From NCBI GenBank assembly GCA_035315885.1, contig DATFXM010000143.1, forward strand, positions 1 to 64,000: a stretch of 64,000 nucleotides of DNA. The letters are read 5' to 3'. The notes beneath the pieces are model-generated. The model was given only the letters and a program-made list of their open reading frames with translations. It ran no database searches and was not told the DNA's origin. Positions 57,849 to 64,000 of the stretch are shown one piece after another; position 1 is the first letter of the stretch; every line of letters starts with the position of its first letter. The translations under genes and the position numbers were made by a program. Source of the stretch: DATFXM01 sp035315885. GTDB taxonomy: Bacteria; Acidobacteriota; Blastocatellia; UBA7656.

Positions 57849-58443
57849 GGCACCCTCCTCAAGCATTCCCGCTGAAACGTTGGTAGCCACAAAGACGACG
57901 CTTGCCTCGCCAGAAACCGGTAAGAAGCTCCTCTCCACGTATCGGGTTCCGAACCCGTCCGCCCGAGCCCTCCATCACATCGAAGAATGAATTGTCTGAC
58001 CCGGGGTCTTAAGTCCACGATTAAGGTTTCAAGGTCACGTCCCTGCCGGCACCTGGCGTGGGCCGACGCTTCAGCCGCAATCCTCAACGCTGGGCAGGTG
58101 AGGGAGCAACGATCATTCCGTAGGTTAGGCACCGGTTGGACCTTTTGGTTCAGCAGTTGCGGAACACCGTGAATGGCTGGCCGGAAGAGGAAATAAGGAA
58201 AAATGGGACAGTGTGGAGATCTGGCACAGGAGATCGGGAGCGAGTGTCCCAGGCGCACTCAAAGCAGTCCTGCCGCCTGGTTGCGCCTCGGGATCCAGGA
58301 AGTCCTGAGTCAGTAGGTTTCGGGTTTCCGGTTTCTTAGATTGGCGGTTGTAAAATCGTTAGTGGATTTTCGTTTAGGGATGGAAGATTGATACTGAATT
58401 AAGCGAACCCGAAACCCTAAACCTACCGACTCAGGGCTTCCTA
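57849..58443. other. Upstream region of the signalling operon
   Basis: About 600 bases with no supported gene. It contains GC-rich potential stems around 58040-58075 and the repeat copy B3 at 58297-58442. I compared it by eye with the GEMM c-di-GMP riboswitch and found no match. Confidence 0.4.
58297..58442. repeat. Dispersed inverted repeat, GGTTTCGGGTT family (copy B3)
   Basis: AGGAAGTCCTGAGTCAGTAG followed by GTTTCGGGTTTC (58297-58328) is answered by GAACCCGAAACCCTAAACC followed by TACCGACTCAGGGCTTCCTA (58404-58442). The outer 24 pairs have only two mismatches. The inner part ends in ACTGAATTAAGCGAACCC, recalling ACTGATTCAAACGAACCC of copy B1. The right end is one base from the stop codon of the zinc-ribbon gene. 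Confidence 0.8.
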
Positions 58444-58617
58444 CTAAGCTGCGGCGGTGACTACCACTGCGTGCCGGTACTCAAAGCAGCTTTCGCACCA
58501 GCCATAAAGCACACCTTCGATCAGGTGGTAGGCTACGGTTTTATCGTCGGTGACGATTTGGTGGCACTGCTTGCATTCCCAGGTGAGCGACTCGGTGGAT
58601 ATTAATGGCTTTGACAC
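58444..58617 (-). CDS. Small zinc-ribbon protein (57 residues)
   Basis: A short protein with two CxxC knuckles, WECKQCHQ (C15/C18) and GWCESCFEYRH (C41/C44), separated by 22 residues with a His-rich AYHLIEG. The composition and spacing fit a rubredoxin-like or zinc-ribbon fold. The start is a GTG at 58617 with AGGA 9 bases upstream; the frame is in good codon use to its stop at 58444. The family is not identified. The gene ends directly at the inverted repeat B3, which could act as its terminator. Confidence 0.65.
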   Translation of the reverse strand: MSKPLISTESLTWECKQCHQIVTDDKTVAYHLIEGVLYGWCESCFEYRHAVVVTAAA

Positions 58618-58986
58618 TTGGTGTTTCCTAACCTCTCTCTAGTACTGGACGTTCAATCATCCAGCGACAAATAAGAACGCCTCACAAATTGGCAGGTTCC
58701 ATACTTTCCATCATGCGATGTGGGTTTCCTCGAATATGATTTAGAGACTCGCGACATCGATCCATTTCCCCGGCTGAAATGTTCTTCGCTTGATCGAGCG
58801 CGAGATTTATCCGCGCCTCTGTTTGAACGGATGAAACCGCGCGAATTGCGCTTGCTTTGCCGAGAGTTCACATGGTGATGTGGCAAGGGCACAAAAAACA
58901 TTTCAAGAAAGTGTCGCGCTTAACGTTTTTTTTCCTTTGTGGGGTTGCTCCGGTTTGTTAAGATTTAGCGTTTTTCAGGAGAACCC
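58618..58986. other. Intergenic region before the desaturase
   Basis: No certain gene. A plus-strand frame from about 58676 to 58876 has protein-like composition but no start codon and begins after a stop, so it might be a gene remnant. A minus-strand frame at 58653-58901 looks like its shadow. Confidence 0.35.
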
Positions 58987-59856
58987 ATGACTGAACTTTC
59001 AGAAATCGTCTCAGAACCTTCTGCACAGACTACTCTTGATTTGGAACAAGAACCGGACAGGCTTTCGTGGAAATCGATTCCGTTCGTAATGCTGCACCTC
59101 ACCTGTCTGGCAGTGTTGCTGGTCGGCGTCAGTCTGCCGGCTGTTCTGGTATGCGTCGCGTTGTATGCGATCAGAATGTTCGCGCTCACCGCGGGGTATC
59201 ACAGATATTTTTCCCATCGGTCTTACAAGACCAGCCGCTTGTTTCAATTCCTGCTCGCCGTTTTGGGAAGCACCGCCATGCAGAAGGGGCCGTTGTGGTG
59301 GGCGGCGCATCACCGGCGTCACCACCGCTACACCGACCTTGAAGGGGATATCCATTCTCCGGTCATGAACGGTTTCTGGTGGTCTCACATAGGGTGGGTG
59401 ATAAGCCGCAAGTACGAGCCTACGGATTGGAATGCTATTCAAGACTTCGCTCGCTATCCAGAACTGAGGTTCCTGAACGAATATCACATGATTCCCGGCA
59501 TCGCGCTGGCGGTCGGCTGCTTTCTGTTGGGTGGATGGCAGATGTTGATATGGGGCTTCTTTGTGAGCACGGTGCTGCTTTATCACGGAACGTTCTCGGT
59601 AAATTCACTGTCGCACATGTGGGGGAGCCGCCGGTACAAGACTGGAGACGACAGCCGGAACAATTTCTGGATTGCGTTGTGGACGGGTGGGGAAGGATGG
59701 CACAACAATCATCATCATTATATGGCTTCGGTGAAGCAGGGTTTCTTCTGGTGGGAAGTCGACTTCAGCTACTACATCCTCAGACTGATGTCGTGGTTAC
59801 GCCTGGTGTGGGACCTTCGAATGCCTCCGCAGCGCTTGTTGACCTCCGAGTTGTGA
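58987..59856 (+). CDS. Acyl-CoA-type delta-9 fatty acid desaturase
   Basis: Membrane di-iron desaturase that puts a cis double bond into acyl chains. The 289-residue product has four membrane helices and the three histidine boxes HRYFSH (HX4H), HRRHHRYTD (HXXHH) and EGWHNNHHHY (HXXHH), plus NSLSHMWGSRRY. This is the class acting on acyl-CoA or acyl lipid. AGGAGA lies 4 bases before ATG 58987. It may adjust membrane fluidity together with FabH-dependent synthesis. It is convergent with mutM, with 11 bases between the stops. Confidence 0.95.
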   Translation: MTELSEIVSEPSAQTTLDLEQEPDRLSWKSIPFVMLHLTCLAVLLVGVSLPAVLVCVALYAIRMFALTAGYHRYFSHRSYKTSRLFQFLLAVLGSTAMQKGPLWWAAHHRRHHRYTDLEGDIHSPVMNGFWWSHIGWVISRKYEPTDWNAIQDFARYPELRFLNEYHMIPGIALAVGCFLLGGWQMLIWGFFVSTVLLYHGTFSVNSLSHMWGSRRYKTGDDSRNNFWIALWTGGEGWHNNHHHYMASVKQGFFWWEVDFSYYILRLMSWLRLVWDLRMPPQRLLTSEL

Positions 59857-59867
59857 GCTCTCAGAGT

Positions 59868-60656
59868 TCACTTTTGACAATTCAAACAAAAGTACGCGGT
59901 GCGGCCGCCGATCGTCTTTCGCTCAATAGGATTGCCGCAGACCGAGCACGGGGCTGAGCGCCAGCTCCTGGACACAAGGAAATCCGACGGGAAGTCTGGA
60001 TCGCCGCCGGACTTCAGCGCCGCCCTCAGCACCCTCCGCGTCGCCTGATGCAAGAGCTTGATCTCTCCTTCGCTCAGCGTTGCAGCTTTTCTGTCGGGAC
60101 GCACCCGGGCATCAAATAGAATCTCGTCGGCGTAGATGTTTCCGACACCCGCAATCTTTCGCTGGTCCATCAGCAACGGCTTGATCAAACGCCCCGGACT
60201 CTCTTCGATGATTCGCGAAAAGTAACTGTAGCTCAACGAGCGACCAAGTGGCTCACGACCCATGTCGCGAAGCGCAGGCACTTCCGACGGCTCATCTACC
60301 AACATCACTCGGCAGATTTTTCGCGGACAAGTAAATCCAAGTCGCCAGCCGCTCTCAAGAAAAAACTCGATTCTCGTGTAGTCCGGTCTGCCGGCGGTAT
60401 CGCGATAGAAGTACAGTTCACCCCCCATGCCGAAGTGAAGGATCAGATATTTCCCATTATCGAGGCTCACGATCAGGTACTTTCCCCGGCGCTCGACTCG
60501 TACAAACTCCCGCCCGATCATCCCCGCGGCAAAGCGCCTCGGGCCGGGACGTCTGATGATGTTTGGTGCCGTGATCGAAACCCGCTTTACGCGCTGACCC
60601 AGCGCGACTTTTTTAAAAAACTTGAGTTGGTGTTCTACTTCGGGGAGCTCGGGCAT
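59868..60656 (-). CDS. mutM: Formamidopyrimidine-DNA glycosylase MutM (Fpg)
   Basis: Base-excision repair glycosylase/lyase removing 8-oxoguanine. The 262-residue product begins PELPEVE (catalytic Pro at position 2 after Met removal, Glu3), has the conserved Lys59 in RRGKYL, the H2TH block DQRKIAGVGNIYADEILF and the C-terminal zinc finger CSVCGNPIERKTIGG ... YFCLNCQ. All catalytic parts are present. It follows the TonB-like gene by 24 bases in the same direction and is probably cotranscribed. Confidence 0.96.
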   Translation of the reverse strand: MPELPEVEHQLKFFKKVALGQRVKRVSITAPNIIRRPGPRRFAAGMIGREFVRVERRGKYLIVSLDNGKYLILHFGMGGELYFYRDTAGRPDYTRIEFFLESGWRLGFTCPRKICRVMLVDEPSEVPALRDMGREPLGRSLSYSYFSRIIEESPGRLIKPLLMDQRKIAGVGNIYADEILFDARVRPDRKAATLSEGEIKLLHQATRRVLRAALKSGGDPDFPSDFLVSRSWRSAPCSVCGNPIERKTIGGRTAYFCLNCQK

Positions 60657-60680
60657 TTAGGTGGCGAGTGTTTCCGCGCG

Positions 60681-61904
60681 TCACGGCTGGCTACCGTTGA
60701 ATTTGTTCTTGAACATCTCATTGGCGCGCGCGCGAGGCACCGTCAAATCCGCATCAAGTCGCTTGTTGTCCGCACGCACTTTCATCAGAGAGAGCAGCTC
60801 GGCAACATCGGGACTCCTGTTCTTTTCTTTGATGCGCAACCCCCAGAAAAAGAAATTGAGCAAGTCGGCCTTAGCCTTTGCAGCGTCGGCGGTTGGTGCA
60901 AACGCGGTTATGGTGAGTCTCGCGGTATTTTCGCTCAAATCGAGTCTGATCGAACCGGAGCTCAAGTCGGCCAGCGGACCAAGCGCGCGCGATTCCCCAA
61001 TCATCTGGAGCAGGCGGATGCCCTTCTCATCCACCACCTTGGACCCCGACGACTTTGGAACGTCGATATGAGACAGGCTTCCGTCGCGCTCAATCTTGAA
61101 CGTAGCCATCATCGAAAAATTCAAATCGGTCAAACCCAAGCCGCCCGCTTTGTACAGATCGTAGATGGCACCGATCATGTCTTTGATGGGCGCCTCGTTG
61201 ATTTCTCCAAACTGGCTCGCGCTGGATTTGCTTTTGGCTTCCTCAGCCTTGACTGAATCTTCCTTGGATTTCTGATCCGCTTCTTCTTTTGCTTTCTTTT
61301 CCTTCTCGGCCTTTTCGCGTTCTTCTTTTTCCTTCTGACGACGAGCAGCCTCTTCGCGGCGTTGCGTCTCCTGCCGCTGGAGCTCTTCGAGCTTCTTCAA
61401 GTTGTCGAGCTGGTGCTGTCTGATTACCTGCGGAGGATAATAGAGCTTTGCAAGAATACCACTGACGTCGCCCAGCCGGTATGCGCGATTTACTACTCGA
61501 AGTCCGGCAAAAGGCGAAATAAGCGCCAGGTAGATCAGATAAACGATCAATACACCGTGGATCACCGCCGAGGCGGACAACACTGGAATGAACAATCGGC
61601 GTCGACGCTTTCCGATATCGTCAGTCGAAGCAGCCGCCGCCAGGAAGCTGATTGGATGCACGACCACTCCGCCAATCAGCGACGCGAGTCTCACGGGAAA
61701 CCAATCGCGAATGCGATTGGGAAGGAAGGCCGCGCTCAAGTATTGACCCGGCCCGGCTATGAGCTCGCGACAGGCTTCGGCCATCTCGCGCGCCAGGCGG
61801 CCCAGCAAAGTAGTCCGCGCGAGCGGCTGGAACAAGGGCGGCTCCACCAGTTTTATTCCACCCTTAGCCTGACTCTGGCTCCTGCTTTGAGTAGCAGCAC
61901 CCAT
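60681..61904 (-). CDS. TonB-family periplasm-spanning protein
   Basis: A 407-residue protein: a cytoplasmic N-terminal part (about 1-105), one membrane helix (about 108-130, VLSASAVIHGVLIVYLIYLALIS), a long Lys/Glu/Arg-rich coiled segment (about 165-235) and a C-terminal domain (about 245-370) with LGLTDLNFSMMATFKIERDGSLSHIDV. The layout is that of TonB/TolA-like energy transducers, although the TonB C-terminal signature is weak. GAGG lies 6 bases before ATG 61904; upstream GTG and ATG codons are also possible. No ExbB/ExbD genes are adjacent. It might serve the TonB-dependent receptors that this kind of genome usually carries. Confidence 0.7.
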   Translation of the reverse strand: MGAATQSRSQSQAKGGIKLVEPPLFQPLARTTLLGRLAREMAEACRELIAGPGQYLSAAFLPNRIRDWFPVRLASLIGGVVVHPISFLAAAASTDDIGKRRRRLFIPVLSASAVIHGVLIVYLIYLALISPFAGLRVVNRAYRLGDVSGILAKLYYPPQVIRQHQLDNLKKLEELQRQETQRREEAARRQKEKEEREKAEKEKKAKEEADQKSKEDSVKAEEAKSKSSASQFGEINEAPIKDMIGAIYDLYKAGGLGLTDLNFSMMATFKIERDGSLSHIDVPKSSGSKVVDEKGIRLLQMIGESRALGPLADLSSGSIRLDLSENTARLTITAFAPTADAAKAKADLLNFFFWGLRIKEKNRSPDVAELLSLMKVRADNKRLDADLTVPRARANEMFKNKFNGSQP

Positions 61905-62130
61905 AAACTGCCTCATCCTCAAGAACCCGTTCACCCCATTCTACTATACGTTTGGGTCATATAAAAAAGTGCGAATTGATGGAATCGCCCCAGACGGCAG
62001 GGCCCGACCGACACGCCAAAAACCCGATCCGCTGGATAGACGCGTTTACGGAGGACAATTGAATCTGTTTTTCCAGCTTAAGACGTAATAGAGGAGGGAA
62101 TTAGCGAAAACCGGCACAGGCGAGGTCGAG

Positions 62131-62664
62131 GTGGCCAACAACGACTATCACTTCATTACTCATTGGAGAGTCCAGGGAAAAGTAGGCGAGGCCGCCGAAA
62201 TCCTTAGTAAACCGGAAGCTCTTCCCAGGTGGTGGCCTTCTGTTTATCTCGATGCGCGCGTGCTCGAACCGGGAGACAAGGAGGGTGTGGGCAAGGTTGT
62301 GGACTTGTACACGAAGGGCTGGCTCCCGTACACAGTGCGGTGGAAATTCCGAGTGACCGACGCCGACTATCCCCGTGGCTTCAGTCTGGACGCGTGGGGC
62401 GACTTCAATGGACGCGGTATCTGGACTCTGCGGCAAGAAGGGGACGATGTGAGGATTACCTACGACTGGAAGATTCGCGCTGACAAGCCGTTGCTGAAGT
62501 CGCTGTCGTTTCTGTTCAAGCCGGTTTTCGCTGCAAATCATCGGTGGGCGATGGCTCGCGGTGAAGAGAGTTTGAGGCTCGAGCTTCTGCGGAGGCGGGC
62601 TAGTACAGCTGAGGAGTTGGCTGCGGTCCCGCCGCCGCCCGGTCCAACTTTTCAAAAAGATTGA
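62131..62664 (+). CDS. SRPBCC (START-like) family protein
   Basis: A 177-residue protein with the helix-grip layout: FITHWRVQGKVGEAAEILSKPEALPRWWPSVYLDARVLEPGD, VGKVVDLYTKGWLPYTVRWKFRVTD, GIWTLRQEGDDVRITYDWKIRADKP and a C-terminal long helix. This matches polyketide cyclase/dehydrase-like SRPBCC proteins that bind small hydrophobic ligands. The start is a GTG at 62131 with GAGGTCGAG directly upstream. The Pro-rich end (PPPPGPTFQKD) is not part of the fold. The ligand is unknown. Confidence 0.8.
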   Translation: MANNDYHFITHWRVQGKVGEAAEILSKPEALPRWWPSVYLDARVLEPGDKEGVGKVVDLYTKGWLPYTVRWKFRVTDADYPRGFSLDAWGDFNGRGIWTLRQEGDDVRITYDWKIRADKPLLKSLSFLFKPVFAANHRWAMARGEESLRLELLRRRASTAEELAAVPPPPGPTFQKD

Positions 62665-62734
62665 ACCGCTGGTAAAGCCCATCTTTCAGATCTCTCAAAA
62701 ATCCTCAACTTTTCCTCAAAGTCATCCATACTGG

Positions 62735-62762
62735 TTGAACTCGCCTGCCAACCTGCTACATT
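62735..62762 (+). promoter_or_regulatory. Promoter directly before the pirin gene
   Basis: TTGAAC (62735-62740), 16 bases, TACATT (62757-62762). The ATG at 62769 coincides with the expected transcription start, so the message would be leaderless. Confidence 0.5.
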
Positions 62763-62768
62763 TATCTT

Positions 62769-63473
62769 ATGATCAGAAGGATCAAGGCAGACCAGCGATA
62801 CTTTTCGGACTTCGGATGGCTCAAGACCTATTGGCTGTTCTCGTTCGACAATTACTACGACCCGTCCAACATGGAATTTGGCAACCTGCGCGTGTTCAAT
62901 GATGACGTCGTAGCTCCTGGTTCAGGCTTTCCGTCGCATTCACATCGCGAGATGGAAATAGTGACTGTCGTCCTCTCGGGCGAGGTAACTCACAAAGACA
63001 CCACAGGGGCCCAAACCGCAATTCGTTCCGGCGAAGTACAGCGAATGTCGGCTGGCACTGGTATCTCGCACTCCGAATACAATCTTGGCTCGGTTCCGGT
63101 GCACCTTTACCAGATCTGGATTCGCCCGACGGTGCGAGGCCTGGCTCCGAGCTACGAGCAACGCAGCTTCGAGGGGACCGACTTCAAGAATGTGCTGGTG
63201 CCGGTTGCCTCGGGGCAGGGTTTTCCCGGCGTGGTATCGATGCACGCTGACTCCTCTATTTATCTGTCAGAACTGGAAAACGGTGCTTCGATAGAATTTA
63301 ATACGAACCACTCGCGCGCAATTTTCGTTTACGTCGGCAATGGGCAATTGACGCTTAACGGGCATATAATTGAAACTAATGATCAGGCGCGGATCGAGCT
63401 TGAGGAAGCGCTCGCTATAGAGGCCGCCGAGGCAAGCAGGTTTATCCTGATCGATGTTCCGCACCGGCGGTGA
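62769..63473 (+). CDS. Pirin family protein
   Basis: Bicupin metal protein; some members have quercetinase activity. The 234-residue product has the metal ligands H57, H59 (FPSHSHREMEI), H101 and E103 (GISHSEYN), matching canonical pirin numbering, and the second cupin lacks ligands as usual. It continues with HLYQIWI and ends in FILIDVPHR. It appears to be transcribed from a promoter that gives no leader. The biological substrate is not predictable. Confidence 0.92.
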   Translation: MIRRIKADQRYFSDFGWLKTYWLFSFDNYYDPSNMEFGNLRVFNDDVVAPGSGFPSHSHREMEIVTVVLSGEVTHKDTTGAQTAIRSGEVQRMSAGTGISHSEYNLGSVPVHLYQIWIRPTVRGLAPSYEQRSFEGTDFKNVLVPVASGQGFPGVVSMHADSSIYLSELENGASIEFNTNHSRAIFVYVGNGQLTLNGHIIETNDQARIELEEALAIEAAEASRFILIDVPHRR

Positions 63474-63556
63474 AGTTTCCGTTGCAAGATCCTTACGAAT
63501 GAGATCAGAACTTGCATCGGCATTACGTGCCGTCATACTGTTAGACACTGGCTCCT

Positions 63557-64000
63557 ATGACCGGCAGACAAGTATTACATTATCGTATCGGCGAACAGCT
63601 CGGCGCGGGCGCGATGGGCGAAGTCTATCTCGCCGAGGACACCCGTCTGGGGCGGTCCGTCGCAGTTAAGTTTCTTCCTGCGTCCTACCAGTACGACCCG
63701 GATCGACGCGACCGATTCCTTCGAGAGGCGAGTACCGCCAGTTCGCTTCGCTCGCCATACATAGCTTCAATCTATGATATCGGCGAGGATGACGGCTCCA
63801 GCTTCATCGTAATGGAGTACGTCCAGGGACAGGTCCTGTCCGCGTTGCTCAAGGAGGGTCCGCTTCCGGTAGCTGAGGTAATCGACATCGCACTTCAGGT
63901 TGCGGATGCCCTCGACGAGGCGCACTCACTCGGAGTGATTCACCGCGACATCAAGAGCTCTAACCTGATGGTGACCGGCCGCGGGCTTGTCAAGGTGCTG
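63557..64000 (+). CDS. Serine/threonine protein kinase (partial, runs off the window)
   Basis: The first 148 residues of a Hanks-type kinase. Visible are the Gly-rich loop QLGAGAMGEVYLAED, the ATP-binding lysine K38 (VAVKFL), the hinge IVMEYVQGQ and the catalytic loop HRDIKSSNLM (D131). The kinase domain begins at residue 7 without an N-terminal extension. The remaining domain, including DFG, lies beyond 64000. Such kinases with long C-terminal sensor parts are frequent in Acidobacteria. The ATG is 83 bases after the pirin stop. Confidence 0.93.
   Translation, partial: MTGRQVLHYRIGEQLGAGAMGEVYLAEDTRLGRSVAVKFLPASYQYDPDRRDRFLREASTASSLRSPYIASIYDIGEDDGSSFIVMEYVQGQVLSALLKEGPLPVAEVIDIALQVADALDEAHSLGVIHRDIKSSNLMVTGRGLVKVL

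Noticed and set aside
57849..58300. Possible c-di-GMP riboswitch before the HD-GYP gene
   Set aside because: I compared it by eye with the GEMM consensus and found none of the conserved blocks.
58653..58901. 82-codon minus-strand frame and a protein-like plus-strand frame at about 58676-58876
   Set aside because: The minus frame has Arg/Ser-rich composition and no Shine-Dalgarno; the plus frame begins after a stop codon and has no start codon. Neither can be called.
1..64000. tRNA, rRNA, CRISPR arrays, transposases, phage genes
   Set aside because: I looked for T-loop-like GGTTCGAATCC sequences, direct repeats with regular spacers, and transposase motifs, and found none. A GTTCGAATCC at about 49219 lacks the rest of a cloverleaf.

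Overview
The window looks like a chromosomal segment of a Gram-negative, moderately GC-rich bacterium, most likely an acidobacterium of the Blastocatellia type. The outer membrane is implied by LptD, an LpxL-like acyltransferase, a porin and a TonB-type protein. The acidobacterial assignment is an inference. It rests on a VWFA-related secreted protein of the acidobacterial type, the style of the PASTA-less Ser/Thr kinase at the right edge, and the many sensor, HD-GYP and AAA genes. There are no rRNA, tRNA, CRISPR, phage or insertion-sequence genes.

Layout, left to right. 1-3.1 kb: lptD. 3.3-8.4 kb: the heat-shock operon hrcA-grpE-dnaK-dnaJ. 8.5-12.7 kb: der, yraN, a VWA protein and an SprT-like metallopeptidase. 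13-18.5 kb (minus strand): S1/P1 nuclease, murJ, an NtrC-type regulator and a secreted coiled-coil protein. 18.7-26.2 kb: LpxL-like acyltransferase, a cupin, a tiny Lys/Ala/Gly-rich histone-like peptide with its own promoter and terminator, PHP phosphoesterase, deoC, fabH, and an L,D-transpeptidase-like gene between two paralogous membrane proteins. 26.2-34.4 kb (minus strand): inositol-phosphate synthase, an AraC regulator coupled to a GDPD, fur, and then a porin / FMN-binding protein / ApbE / membrane-protein cluster whose promoter is covered by a Fur-box palindrome. 34.7-41.7 kb: proline dehydrogenase, an S41 protease homologue lacking its catalytic lysine, ruvX, mltG, an HtrA protease bracketed by inverted copies of a dispersed repeat, a chemoreceptor remnant and a zinc phospholipase C homologue. 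41.8-45.3 kb: an envelope/stress-type group (BON, DUF3618, YihY, DUF883-like). 45.5-49.1 kb: a large secreted matrixin-like metalloprotease with five NBR1-type Ig repeats. 49.6-57.8 kb (minus strand): a compact signalling operon (HD-GYP regulator, pseudo-receiver histidine kinase, ClpB-D2-like AAA+ unfoldase fused to a receiver, hybrid kinase, degenerate HD protein). 58.4-64 kb: small zinc ribbon, acyl desaturase, mutM, TonB-like protein, SRPBCC protein, pirin and the start of a Ser/Thr kinase.

Three themes stand out. (1) Intergenic regions carry several sequence-distinct families of imperfect inverted repeats built from short reiterated words (AGTTCTGAGT, GGTTTCGGGTT, GTAGGCAGTAGG, GACGCGGGGAGG). 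They often touch or run into stop codons. (2) Several genes have a good sigma-70-like promoter placed so close to the start codon that the mRNA would be leaderless or nearly so. (3) Two loci look like candidate new systems: the iron-controlled flavoprotein cluster at 30.1-34.4 kb and the signalling operon with a receiver-controlled unfoldase at 49.9-57.8 kb. All assignments were made by reading the sequence; no database search was run.
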